From Psychrobacter sp. NG25 (GTDB lineage Bacteria; Pseudomonadota; Gammaproteobacteria; Pseudomonadales; Moraxellaceae), in NCBI RefSeq assembly GCF_015234355.1, contig NZ_JADGMV010000002.1, positions 613,477 through 652,687 on the forward strand: 39,211 bases of DNA, given 5' to 3'. Below, in pieces: positions 1-8,532 of this stretch (its first letter is position 1; every line of letters begins with the position of its first letter). The notes beneath the pieces are model-generated. The model saw only the letters and a list, made by a program, of their open reading frames with translations, was not told the DNA's origin and did no database searches. A program made the translations under genes and the position numbers.

Positions 1-695
1 ACGCCTGTTGCTGGATCAATGGCGTAGTTCACCGCTGAGTCAGTATCAAGCTCATAGCTGACCGTATCTCCATTAGGATCGGTTGAACCACTGGCCGTTG
101 CCACCAGCGTACCGGCGACCGCTTCCCCTTGTTCTAGATCAGCGGAGGCTGACACGGTTGGTGCTGTTGGGGCAGTATCATCGCCATTATCAGAACCACC
201 GCCAGAACCACCGCCAGAAAGTGCCGCCCCTGCTAAACCAAGACCTGCCAATCCAGCTAGCCAAGGAAGAGCATTAAAAGTTGCTGTCGCACCTAACCAC
301 CAAGGTGCAGCATATTCCTCTCCGCCCAACGCTTGTCCCTGCACTTCACCCAATTGCAACTCAGTGACAAAATCGGATACTTCACCAGTATTAGGAATGT
401 AGTAATAATAGTTACCATCTTCAGCGATACCGATGAGCGCACTATCGATACCATCATAAAACCCTTCCATGATCAGTTCAGAACTTTCGCTATTTTCTTC
501 AAAAGAAACGTGAAGGTCTTTATTTACACGCTTAGTCACAATATGATGTGGGGCATAGCCCGTTGATTCGTCAATAAGTTCGTAGTTCACTTTGTCGACA
601 GCTTTTATTATTGTAGGTTTGCCGTCTTGCGTAATAACTTTATGCTCAGAAATAGTTTGTACCGTGTCATTTACTTTGATAACTATAGTATTCAT
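1..695 (-). CDS. Bap/RTX-type giant surface adhesin, N-terminal part (runs off left edge)
   Basis: Large secreted biofilm adhesin; only the first 231 codons are in the window and the frame is open to base 1. Start is the ATG at 695: AAGGA lies 7 bases upstream, and the nearby ATGs are in another frame. Residues 1 to about 140 resemble the BapA-type prefix domain of Bap-like adhesins. It has no Sec signal peptide, many acidic residues and a run of four tyrosines. A short hydrophobic Gly/Ala/Leu stretch (LAGLAGLGLAGAAL) follows, then the flexible linker GGGSGGGS, then a domain starting TAPTAPTVSASAD that reads like the first of a series of Ig-like/cadherin-like repeats. In this family a type I secretion system exports the protein through a C-terminal signal, which is outside the window. 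Family assignment is by recognition of this architecture. The C-terminal part and any secretion genes should lie to the left. Confidence 0.8.
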   Translation of the reverse strand, partial: MNTIVIKVNDTVQTISEHKVITQDGKPTIIKAVDKVNYELIDESTGYAPHHIVTKRVNKDLHVSFEENSESSELIMEGFYDGIDSALIGIAEDGNYYYYIPNTGEVSDFVTELQLGEVQGQALGGEEYAAPWWLGATATFNALPWLAGLAGLGLAGAALSGGGSGGGSDNGDDTAPTAPTVSASADLEQGEAVAGTLVATASGSTDPNGDTVSYELDTDSAVNYAIDPATG

Positions 696-868
696 AACAT
701 CATCCTTAATTAACTTTAAGTCAATAAATATCAATATAAAATTGGGAGTTGGTTTTGTTAATCCGCTTAAACAAATATACAAATAGCGCTATGCATTTTT
801 TATTTATTACTCTTTATATCGATAAAATAGTCTTTACATTCCATACATCCACTAAAGTGGTTTTATCG

Positions 869-886
869 TACTTCTTTGAAGAAGTA
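869..886. repeat. 8-bp inverted repeat in the spacer upstream of the adhesin gene
   Basis: TACTTCTT and AAGAAGTA are separated by TG in the 234-bp AT-rich gap between the lipoprotein stop and the adhesin start. Neither strand has a T-run directly after it, so it is a poor intrinsic terminator. A regulator-binding site for the adhesin is equally possible. Low certainty on function. Confidence 0.4.
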
Positions 887-929
887 TCGTTAAATAAAGA
901 TTTTTATTCTTAATCAATATTCAAACAGG

Positions 930-1508
930 CTATTTTTTTAGATTTTTATTTAAATTACTACAATCTGATGGCACTCGACTGATTTGATGATTTTGACGAG
1001 TACTGGTCTTCATCAACAGCAATGCTTCATCAGCGGCTACCTGCTGAAGGATAGGACTACCTTCTTTTGATGAAGTAACTTGTAGATAAGTCGTCGTTTG
1101 AGGGCTAAGTTGATACTGTTTAGAGTAAGTAGTGATTTTGCCAGTTTCTTCATCTAACACTTTGGCATTGATAAGTTGTAATCCGTTACATACCCTAATG
1201 TCTGAATAATGTCCGTTTGTCAGGCTCACTTGAAACGCACTGCTAGGTCCCATGCCTATATTGATATTACGTGGGTTAATACTACCTAATGAGTCATTAT
1301 TATTGGCATTACGGAAAAATACGATTCTACTTTCCATTTCTTGTAAGGAGTCATCAGGCATAACTTTAAACACTTCATGATTTTTTGCCCAATTGGTTTT
1401 AATCTTGCTATCTGAGAGTACTGATTGCTGATTTTCTTTTATGATCTGGCAGCCTGTTACGCTCATAGCTACAAAGAATGCAGCAGATAATAATATTTTT
1501 CTTTCCAT
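930..1508 (-). CDS. Putative lipoprotein of unknown function
   Basis: 192-residue protein with a lipoprotein signal: a short basic N-terminus (MERK), a hydrophobic stretch and the lipobox VTGC, giving a mature lipidated Cys at about residue 20. The start is well supported by GAGGAGG followed by AATTACT and ATG. The mature part is about 170 residues with a mixed, probably beta-rich pattern (RIVFFRNANNNDS, NGHYSDIRVCNG), two further Cys and a Lys/Asn-rich tail. I do not recognise the family with certainty; the layout vaguely recalls the DUF2846 type of small lipoprotein. It lies upstream of the adhesin gene on the same strand, 234 bp away, so it could be an accessory to adhesin surface display, but this rests on position only. 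Confidence 0.75.
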   Translation of the reverse strand: MERKILLSAAFFVAMSVTGCQIIKENQQSVLSDSKIKTNWAKNHEVFKVMPDDSLQEMESRIVFFRNANNNDSLGSINPRNINIGMGPSSAFQVSLTNGHYSDIRVCNGLQLINAKVLDEETGKITTYSKQYQLSPQTTTYLQVTSSKEGSPILQQVAADEALLLMKTSTRQNHQISRVPSDCSNLNKNLKK

Positions 1509-2428
1509 AGTAATTCCTCCTCATAAAAGACTAATAAATCTTACTCTTTGATACAGCTAATAGACTTATATAAAAAATTATTATAAGCATCTATGTGATA
1601 CATAAAAATTATTAATACAACATTACATTATTAAAAAATATACATAAGAATTAAATTTTCGGAGCCAAATAAATCACAAAAAAACACCTTGTATATAAAT
1701 ATATAGTAGAGCTGAAATAAAAACAATGGTTAAAATAAGTTACTAATTAATTGATAGGAAAACAGCCATTTAATATATAATTTTGATAATAGTCACCATC
1801 ACATCAGAGCATACAAATTCGTCTTCATAAAATCATTGCTATGGTTTATTTGAGGATTCAAAATATTTTATTTTTGTGAATTTTTTAAGTTGAATTGACT
1901 ATATATCAGCATAGAAAACCACTAGAAAAATAATAGAAAACATAAAAATTAATATGCTATTTGTCAGATACTACTCAGAAGCAAAGTAAGTTCCATCCTT
2001 TTCAACCATAATAAATTCCTATCGATACGATGAAATCAATCGAGTTTGAGTTCTATGCTTTTTTCAGCATCACTTAAAACGGTAGTAACACAATATTCAG
2101 CATTCCCTCTCACGGTCACAAACACGTTGACACATATACAGATTGACGTCACAATATTGTAAATATAAATGGTTATCAATAACATCTAAGGCCTGTCTGA
2201 CTTTTCTTGCCTACCTTCTTCTATTCCACGTATATCTATATATCTTCTGCTGTCTTGATAAGATACCGCCGAATATCATTCAGAGAAGTGCAATAAATAA
2301 CGTTAGCAACTCTCAATTTATAGTCTGCAATGATTAAAACTTACTTGTATATTTACGATAAAAGTCAGGCTTTGCCTAACAATCCTTTTCTGCCATCACA
2401 CATACAATTATTATCATAACGAGCCATT
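1509..2428. other. 920-bp AT-rich gap without a convincing gene
   Basis: Very AT-rich DNA between the lipoprotein gene (read leftward) and the ABC exporter (read rightward), so it must hold both promoters. The only coding-like traces are on the minus strand. One is a 49-codon frame at 2036-2185, whose end (GNAEYCVTTVLSDAEKS then IELKLD) reads like a real protein C-terminus. The other is a 12-codon frame just after it (MVEKDGTYFASE) with AGGA 7 bases before its ATG. They look like remnants of decayed genes rather than intact genes. A plus-strand 64-codon frame at 2143-2337 has no ribosome-binding site and a low-complexity hydrophobic product, so I do not call it. Confidence 0.5.
2404..2420 (+). 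promoter_or_regulatory. Weak Fur-box-like site before the ABC exporter
   Basis: ACAATTATTATCATAAC lies about 10 bases before the exporter ATG and carries the ATTATC/TATCAT hexamers of Fur boxes, but the match to the 19-bp consensus is partial. The iron-related neighbours make it plausible. The candidate at 6102-6120 is much better. Confidence 0.3.
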
Positions 2429-4138
2429 ATGTCTTCACGCACTACCACTTCTTTGTATCATATGATTTGGACGCATTATCGCCTGCCTTTTCTCAAAGTT
2501 ATCCTGCTTAATTTGGTAAATGCGGCTGTCAGTGTGGGCATCATTGCGTATATAAACCATACCTTTATCAGCCAGCCTGTCTTTGATACTTTGTCATTAC
2601 TCAGCTTAGGCTATTTTTCTGCCTTGATTACACTACTATTAGTCACTACTTTTTTATCACAGTACGCGTTGACACGTCTGGGCCATCAGTTTGTATACGA
2701 GCTCAGAACAAAACTGGTCAAACAAATTATAGATACCAAAGTGCCGCAGATAGATCACTTAGGTAGTGCACGATTAATTGCCAGCTTATCTTCAGACATC
2801 CAATCTATTACGACTGCCTTTGTACGCATGCCAGAATTGGTACAAGGCGTTATATTATCTGCGGGGGTTGCCCTCTATTTAGGATGGCTGTCACTACCAC
2901 TATTGTTTATCATCATGTTTTGGATTGTGATGACAATCTGGATAAGCACCATTTTAGTAAAGCACGTCTATACTCATTTGATAGAACTCAGAGCGATTAA
3001 TGATTTTTTATATCAAGATTATCAATCTATTATAGAAGGTCGTAAGGAGCTTGCGCTCAATCAGTACCGCGCTGAACAGTTATATTCAGATGAATTTTTA
3101 TCTCATACCAAGTCATACCAAAAAACCGTTATTAAATCTGATACCTTTCACTTATCTGCTGTGAACTGGTCCAATATCATGATGTTTGCCTCGATTGGTG
3201 TGGTGTTTGCGGTATCGAATTATCTGAATATACCGATGGGCGTCGCAACCACCTTTTCTCTGACCATTCTATTTATGCAGTCACCCATTCTGCACGCGGT
3301 TGGTGCGTATCCAACCCTACAGACTGCCCAAGTGGCACTAGACAAAATACAGTCTCTAGAGCTGGCTGACTACCAAGCAGAGTTTATGACTGATCGCGTG
3401 GCAAAAGACTGGAACTCTATCTCACTGACTGACGTTGGTTATCGCTATGGCGGTATCAATATGAAGACACAAGAGCTAGCTGGTGACGTAAATAATGCTG
3501 ATGATATCTTGAAGTCGGTCAATCTTACCGTGAGACGTGGTGATGTAGTGTTCTTAATCGGCGCCAATGGTAGCGGTAAGTCTACCCTCGCCAAAATCAT
3601 TACGGGAATTTTCACTCCTACCACAGGCTCTGTACAAGTAGACCAAGGCATCGTGGATTCAGAGAATAATGCCGATTATAGACAGCTGTTTTCTGCTATC
3701 TTCAGTGATCAGCATCTGTTTAAACAGCTAATTGGCAATCAGGGCAATCAACCTGATGAGGCACTGATATCTGACTGGCTGCAGAAGCTCAATCTACAAG
3801 ACAAAGTGAGCGTGTCTGATCATCAACTCTCTACAGATAAACTATCTCAAGGTCAACGTAAACGATTGGCCATGCTACTCTCAGTCGCTGAACAAAAAGA
3901 CATCTTATTGCTTGATGAATGGGCCGCTGACCAAGACCCTGCTTTTCGCCGTGTGTTCTATCAAACGCTAATACCTGAGCTAAAAGCACTGGGCAAAACG
4001 CTGTTTATTATCAGTCATGACGACAGCTACTTTGAACACGCTGACCGCTTATTATTGATGAAAGAAGGCAGATTGATTGAATTGAATGCCGAAGAACGAC
4101 AGCGCGCCAGTACAGATGCAATCGCCATGTTGCAATAA
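2429..4138 (+). CDS. Cyclic peptide/siderophore exporter, ABC transporter with fused membrane and ATPase domains (PvdE/YojI family)
   Basis: Inner-membrane half-transporter of 569 residues. The N-terminal 300 or so residues carry six predicted membrane segments. The ATPase domain follows: Walker A GANGSGKST (378-386), signature LSQGQ (472-476), Walker B ILLLDE (492-497) and switch His530. The DEWAADQDP run after Walker B is typical of the PvdE/YojI/SyrD cyclic-peptide exporter family, whose members move pyoverdine precursors or peptides out of the cytoplasm. Start at 2429 has only a weak GAG-type ribosome-binding site. The gene shares an iron island with a PepSY protein and a TonB siderophore receptor, which supports a role in siderophore traffic. 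No siderophore biosynthesis gene is visible, so the exported substrate is unknown. Family call is firm; substrate is inference. Confidence 0.88.
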   Translation: MSSRTTTSLYHMIWTHYRLPFLKVILLNLVNAAVSVGIIAYINHTFISQPVFDTLSLLSLGYFSALITLLLVTTFLSQYALTRLGHQFVYELRTKLVKQIIDTKVPQIDHLGSARLIASLSSDIQSITTAFVRMPELVQGVILSAGVALYLGWLSLPLLFIIMFWIVMTIWISTILVKHVYTHLIELRAINDFLYQDYQSIIEGRKELALNQYRAEQLYSDEFLSHTKSYQKTVIKSDTFHLSAVNWSNIMMFASIGVVFAVSNYLNIPMGVATTFSLTILFMQSPILHAVGAYPTLQTAQVALDKIQSLELADYQAEFMTDRVAKDWNSISLTDVGYRYGGINMKTQELAGDVNNADDILKSVNLTVRRGDVVFLIGANGSGKSTLAKIITGIFTPTTGSVQVDQGIVDSENNADYRQLFSAIFSDQHLFKQLIGNQGNQPDEALISDWLQKLNLQDKVSVSDHQLSTDKLSQGQRKRLAMLLSVAEQKDILLLDEWAADQDPAFRRVFYQTLIPELKALGKTLFIISHDDSYFEHADRLLLMKEGRLIELNAEERQRASTDAIAMLQ

Positions 4139-4169
4139 ATATGACTTGTTATAGATGAAGACGGTCACG

Positions 4170-4206
4170 AAAAAAAATGGGGCGACTTATCATAAGTCGC
4201 CCCATT
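4170..4206 (-). terminator. Strong intrinsic terminator for the PepSY gene (possibly bidirectional)
   Basis: Perfect 14-bp stem: AATGGGGCGACTTA (4176-4189), loop TCA, TAAGTCGCCCCATT (4193-4206). Reading the minus strand, the stem is followed directly by a run of eight T. On the plus strand no T-run follows, so stopping the exporter transcript there would be weaker. Confidence 0.88.
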
Positions 4207-4231
4207 ATGGTAGAAAGAACCACGCTATAGT

Positions 4232-4339
4232 TATAGTCGGTGAACTACTGAGCCGCTACGGCGTTACCCTCCTTAGATGTACTACTTGTACAATCTGCAT
4301 TCGGCTGCCTTGTACCCATTTTAGCGTTCTTTGACTATA
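4232..4339. repeat. Possible short dispersed element between convergent genes
   Basis: A stretch of higher GC than its surroundings, bounded by TATAGTC (4232-4238) and its complement GACTATA (4333-4339). It contains small internal palindromes (GCCGCTACGGC; TGTACTACTTGTACA) and has no reading frame of note. It looks like a non-coding repeat unit as found between Moraxellaceae genes. Only one copy is in the window, so the repeat nature is inference. Confidence 0.3.
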
Positions 4340-4388
4340 TATAAATCAAAAGTATCTAGACACTCAAAAACTTGTCTAAGCCGTTTGC

Positions 4389-5897
4389 TTATTTTAATAA
4401 TTTCTGTAAAAAAGCACTACGAGATATCACCAAAAAGTCTAACAGTGCAATGACAACGATTGCGATAATGGCTGTCGGAAATATCATCGCGATTATCAGT
4501 AAAGGAATAGCAAGCGGCCACCAAATAGAAAAACGCTGACCACTTGCTGGCGGGTTTAACCCACTACTCTCATTGGTATTGCTAGGGCGACGTTGCCACC
4601 ACATGATATAGCCGCTCACACTAATTACGATAACAAACAGACAAAACAAGACATTGGCCATCACGCTCCACCATCCGAGCGTACCCATATGCAGCGCGAT
4701 ACCTGCCGCCATAAACTTACCAAACGCATTGTAATCATCGAAATGAATATCAGCCAAGACATTACCCGAATAGCGATCGATATGTACCGTGCGATCAGCG
4801 GTTGGACTCGTCATATCATAACTCATCGAGTCTTGACTGAGGGTCCAAACCCCAGTTTCACCTTGTGGTAGATTCAACTGATAACGCCCTACAAACCCAA
4901 TTTCACGAGCGTAGCGGTCTACCGTATCAATCATGATAGGTATATTAGGTGCGATACCATCCTTACCCATCGTCGTACCTGATACTGGCATCGGCGTTAG
5001 CTCAAGCACCCAAGGAACTTCCTTGGTGTCGCCCGAGTTTAAGACACTGCCGTGCGTGGGTGCTTCCGTATGTGCTTCGGACGCTGCCGCACCATGGACG
5101 TGAGGTGCAGCCATTGACTCCTGCATCGCAGTACTGTGTTGACTATGATCAATTGATACCGGCATAGGCGCCACACCCCACTTACCTGCAGGAAACTGAC
5201 TCCATGCCTGTACCATTCTTTCGCCCCACACACCTGCCCACGCCATACCTGATATACAGAAAAACAGCAGCAGAATCGATACCCAACTGCCCAATGTCGC
5301 ATGAATAGTACGGATAAAAGAGCATTTTTTCTTGTTGGCTACCACCTCGTTAGGTATCAGCATGGCCTTAACTGATTTGCGTTTTTGCCACCAGAGATAC
5401 CAACCCGTCAAAATCATCAAGATGGTCAACGATGCAGCCGTTTCTAGTAGATAATCCCCTACTTTACCGATGAGCAAATCACTATGAATATTATTAAACG
5501 TATCATAAAGACCGCTGCTAGCAGGTGCGCTATTGACGACATCAGCTGTATAAGGATTCACTGCCACCATATTGGTATGGCCTTCTGACTGCACCTGAAA
5601 CAAAGCGACGGTATCTGCGTCACGGGGCGCAATATATTTAATCAATCCGCTATAAGGTAAAGTACCGAGCGCGTTTTTGGCTTGTATAGACACTGGTTCT
5701 TGGACAGTCGACTCTGGAATCATGACAGTTAAGCGATCGTTATCTCTACCGGCTGTGTTGGACATAGACAGCATACCCAGTGCGGTGACCGCCAAAACAA
5801 TCAAAAAAGGCGCTACAAACATGCCAGCATAGAAATGCCAGCGCCATACCGTAAAATAGCGCTGCGTGTTAGGTGACTGACTGCTGTCTCTGTTCAT
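4389..5897 (-). CDS. PepSY-associated membrane protein, iron-uptake linked (PiuB-like)
   Basis: Inner-membrane protein with PepSY_TM layout: a first membrane helix after the WRWHFYAGMFVAPFL motif, a periplasmic PepSY-like segment, then further helices (LTILMILTGWYLWWQKRKS; IHATLGSWVSILLLFFCISG; LFCLFVIVISVSGYIMWWQ) and a hydrophobic tail. A periplasmic His-rich stretch (HSQHS, HVHG, EAHTEAPTHG) could bind metal. The frame is open up to 6014, but I choose the ATG at 5897 (502 residues). It has AAAGG 8 bases upstream and begins right before the conserved TVWRWHFYAG region; the longer form adds 39 residues unlike the family. Such proteins commonly sit beside TonB receptors and are thought to help reduce or release iron from siderophores at the inner membrane, but the mechanism is not settled. 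Divergent from the receptor, with a Fur-box candidate between. Confidence 0.85.
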   Translation of the reverse strand: MNRDSSQSPNTQRYFTVWRWHFYAGMFVAPFLIVLAVTALGMLSMSNTAGRDNDRLTVMIPESTVQEPVSIQAKNALGTLPYSGLIKYIAPRDADTVALFQVQSEGHTNMVAVNPYTADVVNSAPASSGLYDTFNNIHSDLLIGKVGDYLLETAASLTILMILTGWYLWWQKRKSVKAMLIPNEVVANKKKCSFIRTIHATLGSWVSILLLFFCISGMAWAGVWGERMVQAWSQFPAGKWGVAPMPVSIDHSQHSTAMQESMAAPHVHGAAASEAHTEAPTHGSVLNSGDTKEVPWVLELTPMPVSGTTMGKDGIAPNIPIMIDTVDRYAREIGFVGRYQLNLPQGETGVWTLSQDSMSYDMTSPTADRTVHIDRYSGNVLADIHFDDYNAFGKFMAAGIALHMGTLGWWSVMANVLFCLFVIVISVSGYIMWWQRRPSNTNESSGLNPPASGQRFSIWWPLAIPLLIIAMIFPTAIIAIVVIALLDFLVISRSAFLQKLLK

Positions 5898-6101
5898 AAA
5901 TACGACCTTTGATAATCTCTGATTGCCCAAGTAACAACATAAATCTGTTCGTAACTTAATATCGGCTGCATCATACGAGAAAACCCTCGAAAAAACCACT
6001 ACCCCTCTAGTCATATATCAATAATATTAATGTAAAGAAGCCGTACTAAACCATTCAGAACCGCGTCCAATATTTCTAGAATATGTTAATTGTAACTTTT
6101 T

Positions 6102-6120
6102 AATGATAACAATAATCATT
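6102..6120. promoter_or_regulatory. Fur-box candidate in the divergent iron promoter region
   Basis: AATGATAACAATAATCATT is close to the 19-bp Fur consensus. Its two 9-base halves match in 7 of 9 positions as an inverted repeat. It lies in the shared spacer of the PepSY gene (leftward) and the receptor gene (rightward), about 80 bases before the receptor start, where a repressor could act on both. Iron repression is therefore expected. Confidence 0.7.
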
Positions 6121-6201
6121 AGTGTTATTATTATTTCTGTTATTTGTCTCCCTAAATTTAAATCCAACATATTCAACGAATACTATTGAACAGGAAATAT
6201 G

Positions 6202-8403
6202 ATGCGGCTTTCTCTAACCTCTGAATCTATCCGAAAAAAACATCTGACCGTAGCAGTACAAATTGGCTTAGTTATGAGCATCAGTCATGTCGCTTATGCT
6301 GAGTCGGCTGATACTGAAGGCACATTGAGCAATACTCAAACAGAAAATTCTGAGACAGCGACACCATCAACGACCTTAGATACGATTACTGTCTATGCCG
6401 ATAGTTACCGTAGTACAGGCACAAAAACCGCATTAGACCCTGATGATGCACCGATGAGCTATACCAGAATCGATCAAGACCTATTGCAAAAACGCCAAGC
6501 TGACAGTGTCAACGCTGCCCTACGCTATGAGCCCGGTGTTAGCTCTGAGAGTCGCGGCACGGTATCTATCTTTGATGAGTACAGAGTCCGTGGCTTTAAG
6601 ACTTTATCGAATTTTTATGATGGATTAAGATTGCCTTACGATGGTGCTTGGAACCTCATGCCGCAAGTAGACATCTATGCAACCGAAGCCGTAGAAGTCG
6701 TCAAAGGACCCGCATCCTCACTTTATGGTTATACGGCACCCGGCGGTATGGTCAATCAAATAGCCAAAACACCTAAAAGCACCCAAGAAACTGAGGTACA
6801 GCTACGACTAGGCAATCAAAACCTAAAAGAAGTGGCAATCGATACAACAGGGGCGCTTACAGACAGCTTGAATTATCGCTTTGTGGCATTAAAACGCAAA
6901 AAAGATGGCCAGATGCAGACCACGGAAGAAGAGCGCACCCTGCTCAACCCATCGCTTGAATGGCAAGCGACAGACAATGTATCCGTACTTGCTAATCTAT
7001 TTTATCAAGATGATCCAGACATGGTGCCCTCTACTCCGCTGCCTTCGGTCGGTACTGTCTATAACGCTAGCTACGGCAAGTTGGATAGCGATGCCTATGC
7101 GGGTGACGAATGGAATAAATTTAGCAAAGAAGTATTCATGCCGAGTGTCACCGTAAACTGGGACATCAATGACCAACTAACCTTTAAGCACATACTGCGC
7201 TATACCGATGCCGAAGCAGAGCAACGCAATATGTATAATAGTGGAGGGTTGGTCAGCGGTAGTGATACGATATTGAACCGCGTGGCTTATACTACCGATG
7301 AAAGCATGAAAAACTGGACCACAGACAATCAGCTGGCTTATCAGTTCGATACGGCTAATACCTCTCATAACCTCCTGTTTGGTGTCGAGTACCAAGAGAC
7401 AGATAGTACTGCGGCCTACTATGATGCTGGCGCGGATGGTACGCCAAACCTTGACTTGTCGGATCCAGACTTTTCTCAAATCAATAGCGACACGCTGCCA
7501 TTAGATGTCTACAGTCAATATGAAGACATCGAACAGAGCCAGCTTGGTTTTTATGTGCAAGATGAGATGAAATGGCAAGACTGGACCGTGGTTGCAGGCT
7601 TACGACATGACAAATTCAAGAGCACCACTGATCAAACCAAAGCCTCTTCAGGTGTGATGTATAGCGGCCAAGAAATCGACAATAGCGCATCAGAGACCAG
7701 TGGTCGTCTTGCTGCTATTTATGATTTCGATAACGGTCTATCACCTTATGCGAGCTACTCACAATCGTTCCAGCCAGTCGTTGGTAGCAACTTCGTGACC
7801 GATGAGCCATTTGAACCTACAACAGCTGACCAGCTAGAAGCCGGTATTAAATATCAATCTGCAGATGGCGGCACTAAAGGGACATTGGCGGTATTTGATA
7901 TTAAACAACAAAATGTTGTTGTATCAGATTACGTCAACTATAGAAGTCAAACCCAAACCGGTGAGATTGCGTCTAAAGGATTTGAAGTCTCAGGCAGTCA
8001 CATGCTCAACGACTGGGTAGATGTCGCGGCGAGCTACAGCTATACCGATGCTGAGATTACAGAAGATGAGTTCAACCCTGATGTGGTCGGTAACACGCCA
8101 GCGCAAACAGCGAAACATAAAGCCACGCTATGGACGGACTACTACGCCACAGATAAGCTGACGCTCAATGCAGGTGTTCGCTATGAAAGCGGTATGCAGA
8201 TAGATAAACAAAATTCAGACGAGCTACCAAGCGTGACACTGGTAGATATTGGCGGCAGCTATCAAGTCAACCCGACGCTCACTGTCGGTGCTAGTGTGAA
8301 TAATCTGTTTGATAAAACCTATGTTAGCTCCTGTTACGACAGCAATAACTGCTGGATGGGACCCGAGCGTCAAATAACAGTCAGTGTAAAAGCCAATTTC
8401 TAA
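6202..8403 (+). CDS. TonB-dependent siderophore receptor (ferrichrome/FhuA-like family)
   Basis: Outer-membrane gated channel importing a ferric siderophore with TonB energy. 733 residues from the second of two adjacent ATGs (6199, 6202). The second sits 6 bases after AGGA and the first only 3, so I prefer 6202. Signal peptide ends near SHVAYA. A TonB-box-like segment (LDTITVYA) is followed by the plug: ALRYEPGVSSESRG, YRVRGFKTLSNFYDGLRLPY, VEVVKGPASSLYGYTAPGG. A 22-strand barrel with many aromatic residues follows. The tail holds LFDKTYVSSCYDSNNCWMGP and ends on a terminal Phe, typical of barrel insertion. The paired Cys in the last loop are common in hydroxamate-type siderophore receptors, which hints at a ferrichrome or ferrioxamine ligand. 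The ligand itself cannot be read from sequence. Confidence 0.92.
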   Translation: MRLSLTSESIRKKHLTVAVQIGLVMSISHVAYAESADTEGTLSNTQTENSETATPSTTLDTITVYADSYRSTGTKTALDPDDAPMSYTRIDQDLLQKRQADSVNAALRYEPGVSSESRGTVSIFDEYRVRGFKTLSNFYDGLRLPYDGAWNLMPQVDIYATEAVEVVKGPASSLYGYTAPGGMVNQIAKTPKSTQETEVQLRLGNQNLKEVAIDTTGALTDSLNYRFVALKRKKDGQMQTTEEERTLLNPSLEWQATDNVSVLANLFYQDDPDMVPSTPLPSVGTVYNASYGKLDSDAYAGDEWNKFSKEVFMPSVTVNWDINDQLTFKHILRYTDAEAEQRNMYNSGGLVSGSDTILNRVAYTTDESMKNWTTDNQLAYQFDTANTSHNLLFGVEYQETDSTAAYYDAGADGTPNLDLSDPDFSQINSDTLPLDVYSQYEDIEQSQLGFYVQDEMKWQDWTVVAGLRHDKFKSTTDQTKASSGVMYSGQEIDNSASETSGRLAAIYDFDNGLSPYASYSQSFQPVVGSNFVTDEPFEPTTADQLEAGIKYQSADGGTKGTLAVFDIKQQNVVVSDYVNYRSQTQTGEIASKGFEVSGSHMLNDWVDVAASYSYTDAEITEDEFNPDVVGNTPAQTAKHKATLWTDYYATDKLTLNAGVRYESGMQIDKQNSDELPSVTLVDIGGSYQVNPTLTVGASVNNLFDKTYVSSCYDSNNCWMGPERQITVSVKANF

Positions 8404-8409
8404 TCATAA

Positions 8410-8442
8410 AAAACTGGCTATTGTCATAATAGCCAGTTTTTA
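8410..8442. terminator. Bidirectional intrinsic terminator after the receptor gene
   Basis: AAAACTGGCTATT (8410-8422), loop GTCAT, AATAGCCAGTTTT (8428-8440): a perfect 13-bp stem flanked by A on the left and T on the right. It can stop the receptor transcript and also reads as a terminator for the convergent cupin gene. Confidence 0.85.
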
Positions 8443-8532
8443 TCAAATGATAGATGAAAGTATAGGGTGCATATTTATAACACCAAGGTAGAAAATAAGA
8501 CAGAAAATTCAGGTGGCTTGGTCAATTGCCAA

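Noticed and set aside
2143..2337. 64-codon plus-strand reading frame before the ABC exporter
   Set aside because: No ribosome-binding site, low-complexity hydrophobic product, no recognisable motif.
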